Positions 28,280 through 38,309 of a stretch of DNA of 64,000 nucleotides are shown here, in pieces (the first letter of the stretch is position 1; each line of letters begins with the position of its first letter). Under the pieces are notes generated by a model. That model ran no database searches and was not told the origin of the DNA. It saw only the letters and a program-made list of their open reading frames with translations. The translations under genes were made by a program, and so were the position numbers. The stretch is taken from contig NZ_CP194902.1 in assembly GCF_051027545.1 (NCBI RefSeq), positions 310,001 through 374,000 on the forward strand, read 5' to 3'. Origin of the DNA: Methylocaldum sp002005105 (GTDB lineage: Bacteria; Pseudomonadota; Gammaproteobacteria; Methylococcales; Methylococcaceae).

Positions 28280-29227
28280 TTACGGAAGAAATCCGCGAAT
28301 TCCCGCCACGCCCTGAGCCCCATGGGACTTTGCAACGTCCACATCCGCTGGAGACACCCCCCCCAAAGCGAAGACCGGAATATTTACCTGATCCACCAAC
28401 TCGGCAAAAGTTATCCATCCTAGCGGCACGGCATGGGGGTGGGTGGGCGTGGACAGCACAGGGGCAAGAACGGCCAGATCGACGCCGATTCGCTCCGCGT
28501 GCTTCAGTTCACCGAGATTGTGACAAGATGCGGCAACCCACCGGGCTTTCTCCAATGGCCGTTCACTCAAGCTCATCAGTCTTTGTGCCGTAAGATGAAG
28601 CCCCGCGGCGGACGTCCCGACCACCCAGCACGGATCCGCATTCAGAAGTAGGATCGCGCCCCGTTCCCGGCAGTACTCCACAGCATAATGCGCCAACGCC
28701 TCGTATTGGTGCACACCCAATCGGCGCGCCCGTAATTGGATCAAACCGGCTCTGCGCGACACCAGATGGTGCAAACGCTCGCGCAAAAGCGCCTCATCGC
28801 CCGATTCATCGTCCAGAATCGCATACTGATCGGGAAGTCTGGCAGCCGTTACGATGGGGCGATTCGCGGCCGGAAATGCGAAGCCGGGCAATTCGTCTGG
28901 CGAAACCCAACGAATCGGCTGTCCCTGCATGCCGATTGGCGTCCCCTCGAACCGGTCCACCCGCCACACATCCAGCAGTACGCAACGCTCCGGATAAGCG
29001 TGACGAATCCGAATCAAGGGCGATGCCTCTATCACTTCGAGGTTAAGCTCCTCGCGGATTTCTCTGGATAAAGCTTCCTTTGCGGTTTCGCCGGCTTCCA
29101 GCTTGCCTCCCGGAAACTCCCAAAGATCCCCTTGATGGACGTGGGCGAGGCGCCGCGCAATGAGAATTTGGCCGAGTCCGTTCCGGATGACACCGGCGGC
29201 TACATGCAACTCGGAGCAACCGCTCAC
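28280..29227 (-). CDS. Nudix hydrolase (MutT-like) fused to a ThiE-like domain
   Basis: The 315-residue protein has two domains. Residues 1-130 are a Nudix hydrolase with the box GGKLEAGETAKEALSREI followed by REEL, as in MutT, which removes 8-oxo-dGTP. Residues 135-315 resemble thiamine-phosphate synthase, with LIQLRARRL, then GLHLTAQRL and a C-terminal VFALGGVSPADV. This fusion recurs in proteobacteria next to argJ and secA. Key ThiE diphosphate residues look altered, so catalysis by that half is doubtful. The start is GTG, 20 bp after argJ. Confidence 0.9.
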   Translation of the reverse strand: MSGCSELHVAAGVIRNGLGQILIARRLAHVHQGDLWEFPGGKLEAGETAKEALSREIREELNLEVIEASPLIRIRHAYPERCVLLDVWRVDRFEGTPIGMQGQPIRWVSPDELPGFAFPAANRPIVTAARLPDQYAILDDESGDEALLRERLHHLVSRRAGLIQLRARRLGVHQYEALAHYAVEYCRERGAILLLNADPCWVVGTSAAGLHLTAQRLMSLSERPLEKARWVAASCHNLGELKHAERIGVDLAVLAPVLSTPTHPHAVPLGWITFAELVDQVNIPVFALGGVSPADVDVAKSHGAQGVAGIRGFLP

Positions 29228-29247
29228 CGGGATACGTTCAGCCTCGA

Positions 29248-30459
29248 CTAGGTTCGATATTCCGCGTTGATGCGGACGTAATCGTAAGAGAGATCACACG
29301 TCAGGACACGCTGATGCGCGCTCCCCCTCCCCAGCACAACGCGAATCAGGATGTCATTCTCAGACATCACGGCTCTCCCGGCCTCCTCGGTGTAACTCAT
29401 GGCGCGTCCTCCATTTTCCACGATCAGCACGTTCCCCAACCATATAGAAACGCCCGATATATCGAGATCGGCGCAGCCTGAACGACCGATCGCAGCCAAA
29501 ATCCGGCCCCAGTTCGGATCGCTGGCGAAAAAAGCGGTTTTGACCAGAGGCGAATGGGCGATAGACTTGGCCACATTCCGCGCTTCGGTTTCATCCCTGG
29601 CCTCTTGGACCTCTATCCGCATCACCTTGGTGGCGCCTTCGCCGTCCCGCACGATGGCTTCAGCCAAGTCTTCACAAACCTCCCGAACCGCTCGGGCCAG
29701 GAGAGGGAAATCCACGCTTTGCCGGCTAAGTTCGGGATTACCGGCTCCGCCCGTTGCGAACAGAACGCAGGCGTCATTAGTCGAGGTATCGCCGTCCACC
29801 GTGATCAAATTAAAAGAACCGTCGGCGGCGTCGCTCAAGCAAGCCTGCAAACTAGCCGGTTCAACCTTCGCGTCGGTGGCAATGAAGGCCAGCATGGTGG
29901 CCATATCGGGGTGAATCATGCCGGCGCCTTTGGCGATGCCAGTGACGGTCACCGATACTCCAGCCAGATTGACAGTCCGGCTTGCACCTTTAGGCCGCGT
30001 ATCGGTCGTCATGATGGCCCTTGCCGCGCGCGTCCATCCCGCCTCGTCCAAGGCGCTCAGGGCTTTGGGCAAAGCCGATTCGATCTTTTCCACCGGAAGA
30101 TATTCGCCGATTACACCGGTCGAGAAAGGAAGCACCTGCTCGGCCGCCGCGCCGGTCAGCCGGCCGAGCGTCCGGCAGGTCCGACGAGCATCGTCCAGCC
30201 CTCGCTGGCCGGTTCCGGCATTGGCATTCCCGGAATTGACCAAGAGCCAGCGTGGATGGTGTCCGAGATGATCTCTCGCCACGATCACCGGCGCGGCGCA
30301 AAAGGCATTTCGGGTAAAAACGGCCGCACAGGTAGACCCTTTGGCTGCTTCGATCACCACGATATCGTCACGATCGTTCCGCTTGATGCCGGCACAGGCC
30401 GCACCGAGCCGGACGCCTTTTACGGTTGCCAGGGTCAACTCTTCGCTCAAGACGCTCAT
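29248..30459 (-). CDS. argJ: Bifunctional ornithine acetyltransferase/N-acetylglutamate synthase
   Basis: The 403-residue proenzyme moves the acetyl group from N-acetylornithine to glutamate and can also use acetyl-CoA. It cleaves itself before the nucleophilic threonine in HPDMATMLAFIATDA, and this motif is intact. The N-terminal KGVRLGAACAGIK and the C-terminal YVRINAEYRT are typical. I start at the ATG at 30459, which leaves an 11-bp gap to secA; a TTG at 30474 would overlap it. It belongs to a secA-argJ-Nudix run. Confidence 0.96.
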   Translation of the reverse strand: MSVLSEELTLATVKGVRLGAACAGIKRNDRDDIVVIEAAKGSTCAAVFTRNAFCAAPVIVARDHLGHHPRWLLVNSGNANAGTGQRGLDDARRTCRTLGRLTGAAAEQVLPFSTGVIGEYLPVEKIESALPKALSALDEAGWTRAARAIMTTDTRPKGASRTVNLAGVSVTVTGIAKGAGMIHPDMATMLAFIATDAKVEPASLQACLSDAADGSFNLITVDGDTSTNDACVLFATGGAGNPELSRQSVDFPLLARAVREVCEDLAEAIVRDGEGATKVMRIEVQEARDETEARNVAKSIAHSPLVKTAFFASDPNWGRILAAIGRSGCADLDISGVSIWLGNVLIVENGGRAMSYTEEAGRAVMSENDILIRVVLGRGSAHQRVLTCDLSYDYVRINAEYRT

Positions 30460-30470
30460 ACGCGGCGATT

Positions 30471-33194
30471 TCAATCCAATTTGCCGTGGCAGTGCTTAAA
30501 TTTCTTCCCGGAACCGCAAGGGCAAGGCTCGTTACGGCCCACTTTGGCGACGTCCCGGATATAAGGCTGTGCGGGCCGTGGTTTAACCGGCTTTTCCTCG
30601 ACCTCCGCCTCTTCAGGTTCCGCAGTCAGTGCGTGTGCCTCGGCATGTTCGAAATGCATTTCTTGAGGTACGGCGCGGCGCTGTTCCTCCATGACATTGA
30701 CTTCTTCTTCGCTGTGCACCTGAACCTTGGATACGATGCCGATCACCTCGTGTTTAATCCCGTCCAGCATGGAGGTGAACATCTCGAACGCTTCGCGCTT
30801 GTATTCCTGCTTCGGATCCTTCTGCGCATAACCGCGTAGATGGATGCCCTGGCGCAGATGGTCCATGGCCGCCAAATGCTCTTTCCAGGCGTTATCGAGA
30901 ACTTGCAGCATCACCGTTTTCTCGAAATGACGCATGACCGATTCGCCTATAACGGCACTCTTTGCCTGATAAACCGCATCCAGCTGATCGATGATTTTCT
31001 GGAGCAGGCGGTCCTCATCCAGCCGCGAATCTTCATCCAGCCATTGTTGCGCCGGCAGCTTCGATCCGAGTTCCCGCAATAGCGTGTCTTCCAGACCCTT
31101 GACGTCCCACTGCTCTTCAAGGGTGTGCGGCGGAATGAACTGGGTGAATATCTGGCCGACAACGTCCCGACGCATGTTCGTGATCGCCTCGGAAATATCG
31201 TCCGCCTCCATCAGTTCGTCACGCATGTGATAAACCACCTTGCGCTGATCGTTGGCGACATTGTCGTAATCCAGCAACTGCTTGCGGATGTCGAAGTTGC
31301 GCGCTTCAACCTTGCGTTGAGCGCTCTCGATCGCCCGTGTCACCCATGGGTGTTCGATCGCCTCGCCTTCCTTCATTCCCAGCTTTTGCATGAGCACGGC
31401 CACCCGATCGGAAGCGAAAATCCGCATCAAGGGATCTTCCAAGGACAAATAAAACCGTGATGAGCCGGGGTCACCCTGCCGTCCGGACCGTCCCCGCAAC
31501 TGGTTATCAATGCGCCGAGATTCATGCCGCTCCGATCCGATGACGTGCAAGCCGCCTGCTTCCACAACCTGAGCGTGACGGACTTTCCACTCCTCTTTCA
31601 AGCGAGCGACGGACCCCTGATCGCTGGGATCGATAGCCGCCAAATCCTCTTCCAGGCTGCCGCCGAGAACGATGTCGGTGCCGCGGCCCGCCATGTTGGT
31701 CGCAATAGTGACCGCACCGGGCTGACCGGCTTGCGCAATGATATGAGCTTCCTGCTCGTGATGCTTGGCGTTCAGCACCTGATGCGGAATGCCTTCCTTA
31801 CGGAGGAAAGTCGCCAAGAGTTCCGAGTTTTCGATGGATGTAGTCCCCACCAGCACCGGTTGGCCGCGTTTCACGCACTCGCGGATATCCTCGATGATGG
31901 CGCCGTATTTCTCACGAACGGTGAGGTAGACGAGATCACCGAGATCTTGGCGGACCATGGGCCTATTGGGCGGAATGACGACAACTTCGAGGCCGTAAAT
32001 CTGATGAAACTCCGGGGCCTCGGTATCGGCCGTACCGGTCATGCCGGCCAGTTTTTCGTACAGGCGGAAATAGTTCTGAAACGTGATGGAGGCCAGCGTC
32101 TGGTTTTCGTTTTGAACCGGAACGTTCTCCTTAGCCTCGATCGCCTGATGCAGCCCTTCGGACCAACGACGTCCCGGCATCGCGCGGCCAGTGAACTCGT
32201 CCACGATGATCACCTGGTTTTCCCTAACGATATAGTCGACATCCCGCTGGAACAGCGCGTGAGCCCGCAATCCGGCATTGATGAAATGCATGAGTCTGAT
32301 GTTGACGGCGTCGTACAGACTTTCGTCTGCATTGATCAATCCCTGCTGAACCAGCAACTGCTCGATGCGCTCGTGCCCCTCCTCCGTAAGGTAGACTTGC
32401 CGGGATTTTTCGTCGACGCTGTAATCGCCGCGAGCGCCTTCTTTTTCCTGACGCTTGAGATGAGGAATAAAGGCGTTGATCTTATGGTAAAGGTCGCTGC
32501 GGTCCTCGGTCGGCCCCGAAATAATGAGAGGCGTCCTGGCTTCGTCGATCAAGATGGAGTCGACTTCGTCGACGATCGCAAAATATTTTTCCCTCTGCAC
32601 CCTCTGGTCGCGGGAAAATGCCATATTGTCCCGGAGGTAATCGAAGCCGAACTCGTTATTGGTACCGTAGGTAATGTCGGCCGCGTAGGATTCCCGGCGC
32701 TGCTCCGCGTTCAGACTGCTGACTATGACGCCCACGGAGAGTCCGAGGAAGTTATAGAGCTTGCCCATCCATTCGGAGTCTCGGCGCGCCAAATAGTCAT
32801 TGACGGTGACGACATGTACGCCTTTACCGGGCAGTGCATTCAGATAAGCGGCCAGGGTGGCGACCAGCGTCTTGCCCTCGCCGGTTTTCATTTCCGAGAT
32901 CTTCCCGTCATGGAGCACCATCCCGCCTATCAACTGAACATCGAAGTGGCGCATGTTCAGAACGCGGCGAGATGCTTCCCTGACGGCGGCGAAAGCCTCT
33001 GGGAGTAACGCATCGAGCATCTCACCCTCGTTCAGGCGGTCTCTGAATTCTTGGGTTTTCCCTCGTAACGCCTCATCGGATAGATTCTGGAACTGAGGTT
33101 CCAGCGCGTTGATCTTCTTGACGAGTTTTCTTTTTCTATTGATGATTCGCTCGTTGCGACTGCCAACGATCTTCTTTACTAGCTTGCCTAGCAT
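30471..33194 (-). CDS. secA: Preprotein translocase ATPase SecA
   Basis: The 907-residue motor pushes preproteins through SecYEG. It has Walker A MKTGEGKT, Walker B and DEAD-like VDEVDSILIDEARTPLI, the preprotein cross-linking region, the helicase-like second nucleotide domain with GRGTDIVLGG and RGRSGRQGDPG, and the C-terminal zinc-binding SEC-C motif CPCGSGKKFKHCHGK. Zinc-bound SEC-C binds SecB, which this genome also encodes. The gene is divergent from the DciA-like gene. Confidence 0.99.
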   Translation of the reverse strand: MLGKLVKKIVGSRNERIINRKRKLVKKINALEPQFQNLSDEALRGKTQEFRDRLNEGEMLDALLPEAFAAVREASRRVLNMRHFDVQLIGGMVLHDGKISEMKTGEGKTLVATLAAYLNALPGKGVHVVTVNDYLARRDSEWMGKLYNFLGLSVGVIVSSLNAEQRRESYAADITYGTNNEFGFDYLRDNMAFSRDQRVQREKYFAIVDEVDSILIDEARTPLIISGPTEDRSDLYHKINAFIPHLKRQEKEGARGDYSVDEKSRQVYLTEEGHERIEQLLVQQGLINADESLYDAVNIRLMHFINAGLRAHALFQRDVDYIVRENQVIIVDEFTGRAMPGRRWSEGLHQAIEAKENVPVQNENQTLASITFQNYFRLYEKLAGMTGTADTEAPEFHQIYGLEVVVIPPNRPMVRQDLGDLVYLTVREKYGAIIEDIRECVKRGQPVLVGTTSIENSELLATFLRKEGIPHQVLNAKHHEQEAHIIAQAGQPGAVTIATNMAGRGTDIVLGGSLEEDLAAIDPSDQGSVARLKEEWKVRHAQVVEAGGLHVIGSERHESRRIDNQLRGRSGRQGDPGSSRFYLSLEDPLMRIFASDRVAVLMQKLGMKEGEAIEHPWVTRAIESAQRKVEARNFDIRKQLLDYDNVANDQRKVVYHMRDELMEADDISEAITNMRRDVVGQIFTQFIPPHTLEEQWDVKGLEDTLLRELGSKLPAQQWLDEDSRLDEDRLLQKIIDQLDAVYQAKSAVIGESVMRHFEKTVMLQVLDNAWKEHLAAMDHLRQGIHLRGYAQKDPKQEYKREAFEMFTSMLDGIKHEVIGIVSKVQVHSEEEVNVMEEQRRAVPQEMHFEHAEAHALTAEPEEAEVEEKPVKPRPAQPYIRDVAKVGRNEPCPCGSGKKFKHCHGKLD

Positions 33195-33371
33195 TGCGGT
33201 TTAATTCCGAGTCCAAACGAAAAATAATCCAACGATGATACCGCAAAACCATGGTATTTATAATGAGTCGAGGGCCATATCAGACGTTGGCGAGAAATTG
33301 AGGCAAATTCGAACAGGTTTGCTGGGTTCGATTCGGCTAACCGCGACTACCATGGAGGGCTGATTTCGAAG

Positions 33372-33839
33372 ATGCGCCAACCAGAATCCGTTGCCGGTCT
33401 ATTTCAAGGCGCCGCGATCCAAGGGCTCCTGATCCAGGTAGAAAAACACCGCCGCGTACTCGATGTGGCAAAAAGAGCACTGCCAGGCTTTCTTGCGGAC
33501 CATTGTGTAGACTGCGTGGTCAAGCCGGACCGCCTGATTCTTTACGTGGACTCGCCGGCTTGGGCCTCACAAATACGCTTTTATGCCTTGCACCTCTTAT
33601 CCAAGGTTCAGCAATCGACCGGATACCGGTTCAACGATTTACTGATTCGTAACGCACTGCCTGCCGCAGCAAGACCTCTCGACAAACCAGTTCTCGCCTT
33701 GCCATCCGGCTTCGCCGCCGAGGTACTGAAAAATAGCGCATTGTCGACATCTTCCGGGGAACTTAAGGAAGCGCTGCTGCGGCTGAGCGCAACAGTGCAG
33801 GCACTGAGGAACGCCGACCCCGGAAAAGAAAATCAATAA
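33372..33839 (+). CDS. DciA-like DUF721 protein
   Basis: The 155-residue protein has a DUF721/DciA-like N-terminal region (about 20-105), including VKPDRLILYVDSPAWASQIRF and LLSKVQQSTGYRFNDLLIR. DciA proteins load the replicative helicase DnaB in bacteria that lack DnaC. The family often sits beside secA and lpxC, as here. The C-terminal third is a variable, probably flexible helix region. GGAGGG lies about 15 bases before the ATG. Confidence 0.85.
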   Translation: MRQPESVAGLFQGAAIQGLLIQVEKHRRVLDVAKRALPGFLADHCVDCVVKPDRLILYVDSPAWASQIRFYALHLLSKVQQSTGYRFNDLLIRNALPAAARPLDKPVLALPSGFAAEVLKNSALSTSSGELKEALLRLSATVQALRNADPGKENQ

Positions 33840-34020
33840 AAAACAGCGTCGAAAATTCAGCCGACAGAGATCGTTTGCCCCTGGACTGATGCCCAAATTA
33901 CGGGCACGCGAGAGAAGTCCAACCCGGCAGCTGGATAAGAATCGGCTTCCCTGCCGCATTTCGATAAGGATTTAACACCGATCGTTCGCCTGGACCTGAC
34001 CAGTCCAGAGAGAAAAGGAA

Positions 34021-34935
34021 TCAGCCAGCGGCCTGCGCCGCCCTCATGAAATAAATCGGCAGAACGTCGTCTTCCATGTAAGTCACCGATTCCCAGGCAT
34101 CCCTTTGCTTGAGCAGCTCCATCAGCAGTCGATTGTTCAAACCATGGCCGGATTTATGGCCGGTAAACGAACCGATCAGACTGTGTCCGAGGAGATAAAG
34201 GTCCCCGATCGCATCCAGGATCTTGTGTTTTACGAACTCGTCGGCGTAACGCAACCCATCTTCGTTCAAGACGCGGTAGTTATCCACCACTATCGCATTA
34301 TCCATGCTGCCTCCCAGGGCCAGCCTGCGTTTGCGCAAGGCTTCGATATCGCGCATAAAGCCAAAGGTCCTCGCTCGACTCACTTCCTTAACAAAAGATG
34401 TCGATGAAAAATCGATGCTGGCCGTTTGCACATCCTTGCGAAAAGCCGGATGTTCGAAATCGATCGTAAAGGTGACTTTAAAGCCGTCATAAGGCTCAAA
34501 ACTAGCCCACTTATCACCGTCTTCAACCCTAAGTTTGCGCTTTATCCGAATAAAACGCTTCGGTGCGTTTTGCTCCTCCACGCCCGCCGACTGAATGAGA
34601 AACACGAATGGGCCGGCGCTGCCGTCCATAATGGGTACCTCCGGCGCGCTCACATCGACATAGGCATTGTCGATTCCGAGCCCGGCGAACGCCGATAGGA
34701 GATGCTCGACGGTGGAAATCTTCACGTCCCCCTTGACGAGGGTTGTCGATAGGGTGGTTTCGCCGACATTTTCCGGCCTTGCCTCGATGATGACGGGTTC
34801 AGGCAAGTCCACGCGCCGGAATACAATACCCGCGTTAGGAGCAGCCGGACGGAGGGTCAGATAGACCTTCTCTCCGGTGTGCAACCCGACTCCGGTACCT
34901 CTAATAACGTTCTTTAGTGTTCTTTGCCTGATCAT
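34021..34935 (-). CDS. lpxC: UDP-3-O-acyl-N-acetylglucosamine deacetylase
   Basis: The 304-residue zinc amidase carries out the committed step of lipid A synthesis. Zinc ligands are in TVEHLLSAFAGLGIDN and HKILDAIGDLYLLGH, and the catalytic histidine lies in GHKSGHGLNN. I start at the ATG at 34935 (MIRQRTLKN) because it follows AGGTGAG and matches E. coli; a GTG at 34944 is also in frame. It ends the division and cell-wall cluster. Its regulation by proteolysis cannot be judged from sequence. Confidence 0.98.
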   Translation of the reverse strand: MIRQRTLKNVIRGTGVGLHTGEKVYLTLRPAAPNAGIVFRRVDLPEPVIIEARPENVGETTLSTTLVKGDVKISTVEHLLSAFAGLGIDNAYVDVSAPEVPIMDGSAGPFVFLIQSAGVEEQNAPKRFIRIKRKLRVEDGDKWASFEPYDGFKVTFTIDFEHPAFRKDVQTASIDFSSTSFVKEVSRARTFGFMRDIEALRKRRLALGGSMDNAIVVDNYRVLNEDGLRYADEFVKHKILDAIGDLYLLGHSLIGSFTGHKSGHGLNNRLLMELLKQRDAWESVTYMEDDVLPIYFMRAAQAAG

Positions 34936-35067
34936 TCGACTCACCTATCTTGTCTGACTATCCCCAAAAATCCCTCATATAGCCCTGCACAGTTTAAACC
35001 GCCCAAGCATACGAACTACGCAGGGCTCAGACCAGTGGGGGCGGACCGAAGCGTCCTCGCTACTTTC

Positions 35068-36213
35068 TTAATCGGCCTGACGGCGCAAGAACGCCGGAAT
35101 ATCTAAGTAATCGAGATCCATATCCTTCTTCGCTTCCGCCCGAACATCATGCTTGGGCTGCTTGCGAATTACAGTCGGACGCTGCAATTGATCATAATCG
35201 ATCTCACCCGTGTGCTTATGCACCAACTTGATCGTCGCTTCGTTCGCCTGCCGCTGGTTGTTTAGTCCCGTCGCCACCACCGTAACGCGCACTTCATCGT
35301 CCAGCTCCGGATCGATGGCCGTACCAATCACGACGACCGCGTCATCCGAAGCGAAGTCTCTTATGGCGTCGCCCACCTCGCTGAACTCGCCGATCGAGAG
35401 AGTTTGGCAGGCCGTAACGTTGACCAGAACGCCACGCGCGCCCTGAAGATTGATGTCTTCGAGCAAGGGACTGGCGATGGCTTTTTCGGCTGCCTGGCGG
35501 GCACGGTGCTCGCCGGTACCCACACCGGTACCCATCATCGCCATGCCCATCTCGGACATTACCGTACGCACATCGGCGAAGTCCACGTTGATGAGCCCCG
35601 GCCGGGTAATGAGATCGGCGATGCCCTGCACCGCGCCGAGCAGGACATCGTTCGCGGCAGCGAAGGCATTGATCAAGCTGACGTCTTTGCCCAATACCGG
35701 CAACAGCTTCTCGTTCGGAATCGTAATCAGCGAATCGACGAATTGACCGAGCTCCTCGATGCCTCTTTCCGCCACGCTACGCCGTTTCTTGCCTTCGAAC
35801 GGAAACGGTTTGGTGACCACGGCAACCGTAAGAATACCCGCTTCCTTGGCAATCTCGGCAATCACCGGAGCCGCTCCAGTCCCGGTTCCGCCGCCCATGC
35901 CGGCGGTAATAAACACCATGTCCGCACCTTCCAGAACTTCCATGATGCGATCGCGATCATCCAAGGCGGCCTGTCGGCCGATTTCCGGATTCGCTCCCGC
36001 TCCAAGCCCCTTGGTCAGTGCATTTCCCAGCTGAATGACCGACTTGGCCCGAATGTTCTTCAAAGCTTGCGCATCGGTATTGGCGCATATGAATTCAACG
36101 CCCTCGACATGGCTGTTGACCATGTGGTTGAGAGCATTTCCACCACCGCCCCCGACGCCAATTACCTTGATAACCGCGTTTTGGCTATAAGAATCCACTA
36201 GTTCGAATTGCAT
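35068..36213 (-). CDS. ftsZ: Cell-division GTPase FtsZ
   Basis: The 381-residue tubulin homologue forms the Z ring. It has the nucleotide signature GMGGGTGTGAAPV, the T3 and T7 loops, and ends with the conserved tail peptide DYLDIPAFLRRQ, which binds FtsA and ZipA, after a flexible linker. The ATG at 36213 follows GGTGGAA; a GTG at 36222 is in frame. It lies 49 bp after ftsA. Confidence 0.99.
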   Translation of the reverse strand: MQFELVDSYSQNAVIKVIGVGGGGGNALNHMVNSHVEGVEFICANTDAQALKNIRAKSVIQLGNALTKGLGAGANPEIGRQAALDDRDRIMEVLEGADMVFITAGMGGGTGTGAAPVIAEIAKEAGILTVAVVTKPFPFEGKKRRSVAERGIEELGQFVDSLITIPNEKLLPVLGKDVSLINAFAAANDVLLGAVQGIADLITRPGLINVDFADVRTVMSEMGMAMMGTGVGTGEHRARQAAEKAIASPLLEDINLQGARGVLVNVTACQTLSIGEFSEVGDAIRDFASDDAVVVIGTAIDPELDDEVRVTVVATGLNNQRQANEATIKLVHKHTGEIDYDQLQRPTVIRKQPKHDVRAEAKKDMDLDYLDIPAFLRRQAD

Positions 36214-36262
36214 TGTTTCCACCCCGTCTTAACTGCATTTCCACTCCGGGGAATTTTCGATC

Positions 36263-37498
36263 CTAAAAATTACCCGTGAACCAACTCTTCATCCTTGCCC
36301 ACAACCCTTTAAAGCCCGTTCCCAAGGGCATATACCTCCCCGCCAGCGTCTGGTGCTGCTTGCCGAATAGAAGCAGTCCGACGCCCGTCGCGTAAATCGG
36401 ATTTCGAACCACATCGGTCAGACCGGTGACATACTGCGGCAAACCCAGGCGTACCGGCATGTGGAAAATTTCTTCCGCCAACTCCACCAATCCCTCGACC
36501 TTGGCGCTGCCGCCACTCAGCACAATTCCCGCCGCGATCAAGTCCTCGAAACCGCTCCGACGCAGCTCTTGCTGCACCAGCAACAGCAGCTCCTCGTAGC
36601 GAGGCTCGACGATTTCAGCCAAATTCAAGCGGGAAATCTGGCGCGCCGGCCTGTCGCCGATACTGGGCACCTCGATGGTGTCCTCCAGCTTGGCCAATTG
36701 GGTTAACGCACAAGCGTGTTTGATCTTGATTTCTTCGGCGAACTGGGTCGGCGTCCTAAGCGCCACCGCGATGTCGTTGGTTACCTGATCTCCGGCAATA
36801 GGAATGACGGCCGTATGGCGAATGGCTCCGTCGGTGAATACGGCCACATCGGTGGTTCCTCCACCGATGTCTACTAAGCATACGCCGAGATCCTTCTCAT
36901 CTTCGGTCAGCACCGCCGTGCAAGACGCAAGCTGTTCCAGGATGATGTCCTCGACGTCCAGGCCGCAGCGACGAATACATTTGATGATGTTCTGCGCCGC
37001 ACTGACCGCGCCGGTTACGATATGCACCCGTGCTTCGAGACGGATTCCCGACATGCCGACCGGTTCCTTGATACCTTCCTGCCTATCGATCACGAACTCC
37101 TGCGGCAGGATGTGAAGGATTTTCTGATCCGCCGGGATGGCAACCGCGCGCGCCGAATCGATTACGCGATCCACGTCGCTCTGGGTTACTTCCTTCTCCT
37201 TGATGGCGACGATGCCGTGCGAATTCATGCTGCTGATATGGCTGCCCGCGATGCCCGCATAGACCGACTGAATCCGGCATCCCGCCATCAATTCGGCTTC
37301 CTCGACGGCACGCTGGATCGATTGAACCGTGGTCTCCAGGTTGACCACCACACCCTTTTTCAGGCCGCGGGACGGATGGGTACCGATACCGACCACCTCG
37401 ATTTCACCGTCCTCGTTTATCTCACCGACGATGCAAGCCACCTTGGAGGTACCGATATCCAAGCCAACGATGAGATTCCGATCTGATTTTCTAGCCAT
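36263..37498 (-). CDS. ftsA: Cell-division protein FtsA
   Basis: The 411-residue actin-like ATPase ties FtsZ to the membrane. It has LIVGLDIGTSKVACIVGE at the N-terminus, VDIGGGTTDVAVF for phosphate binding, and a C-terminal amphipathic helix GLWARMKSWFTGNF that inserts in the membrane. It sits between ftsQ and ftsZ in the standard order. Confidence 0.98.
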   Translation of the reverse strand: MARKSDRNLIVGLDIGTSKVACIVGEINEDGEIEVVGIGTHPSRGLKKGVVVNLETTVQSIQRAVEEAELMAGCRIQSVYAGIAGSHISSMNSHGIVAIKEKEVTQSDVDRVIDSARAVAIPADQKILHILPQEFVIDRQEGIKEPVGMSGIRLEARVHIVTGAVSAAQNIIKCIRRCGLDVEDIILEQLASCTAVLTEDEKDLGVCLVDIGGGTTDVAVFTDGAIRHTAVIPIAGDQVTNDIAVALRTPTQFAEEIKIKHACALTQLAKLEDTIEVPSIGDRPARQISRLNLAEIVEPRYEELLLLVQQELRRSGFEDLIAAGIVLSGGSAKVEGLVELAEEIFHMPVRLGLPQYVTGLTDVVRNPIYATGVGLLLFGKQHQTLAGRYMPLGTGFKGLWARMKSWFTGNF

Positions 37499-37526
37499 TG
37501 CAATGAATCTTTGTTTTTAATTCACG

Positions 37527-38309
37527 TCAGGTATATATCCTGCTCCGAATTCGGCCGCGCGCGATGCAATCGGGTTGGGCCAGAGAAACAAGATCCGCTT
37601 GGGATTGCGGTCTGAAAATCACTGCAAACCCGTTCGGATAGCGCAAGTCCACTTTCTGGAGCGCCGCAATTCGCGCTTCGCCCAAGCGCGGCAATAACGT
37701 CAGCAAACGTTCCAGCGCAAGAGCCGGATCTTGTTTTCCGAACTCGATTTCCACGCCACTGGCCAGACGAGCGCTCCACGCCCGCCGCCCCGTGAGCTTC
37801 AAGGAATCGATTCGCATACCTTTCTGCTTTAACTTCCCGTTCAATAGATAAAGCATGCTCAAAAGCTGCTTTTCCTGTCCCGGTGGGCCGTCGAGGATCG
37901 GCAACTTCACATAGGACTGGACGTTTCCGGGCGAAAACCGCCCCCCGCGATCGTTGATCAGCCCACCGTCGCTGGTGCGGGCAACCGGTTTTTGCTCAAC
38001 GACTTTCAGCAGCAAGGTATCGGGCCAGAGCCGAGCAACCTGAACGCTGTCTAACCAAGGAAATGATTTGGCGGCTTCTTCAATGCCATGCGTATCCACT
38101 AGAAAATATCCGACCTGGGTCAACGGCAGCAAAGTCCTCGTGAACTCTGCCGCATCGAGATTCCGAATCTCCCCCTCCACGCGCACATAACGTATGGGCA
38201 TGAAACCCTTGATCTGCCCGAGATCGACACTCATGGCAGCCAGACCGCAGAGAGCCACGACCCCAAAAAAGAACAATGCCCTGACGGGCACCGCTTTAGG
38301 CCTCGGCAT
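37527..38309 (-). CDS. ftsQ: Cell-division protein FtsQ
   Basis: The 260-residue protein has a short cytoplasmic start, one membrane helix (about residues 9-28) and a periplasmic POTRA domain from about residue 37 (MPIRYVRVEGEIRNLD). The beta domain includes VARLWPDTLLLKVVEQKPVAR. It links FtsK with FtsL and FtsB at the septum. The start overlaps the ddl 3' end by 14 bases. Confidence 0.95.
   Translation of the reverse strand: MPRPKAVPVRALFFFGVVALCGLAAMSVDLGQIKGFMPIRYVRVEGEIRNLDAAEFTRTLLPLTQVGYFLVDTHGIEEAAKSFPWLDSVQVARLWPDTLLLKVVEQKPVARTSDGGLINDRGGRFSPGNVQSYVKLPILDGPPGQEKQLLSMLYLLNGKLKQKGMRIDSLKLTGRRAWSARLASGVEIEFGKQDPALALERLLTLLPRLGEARIAALQKVDLRYPNGFAVIFRPQSQADLVSLAQPDCIARGRIRSRIYT

Noticed and set aside
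31524..33008. 494-residue plus-strand ORF opposite secA
   Set aside because: It is a complement-strand shadow of secA with no recognisable domain.
33990..34008. Small inverted repeat near the lpxC stop
   Set aside because: The stem is only six bases and no T tract follows on either strand.
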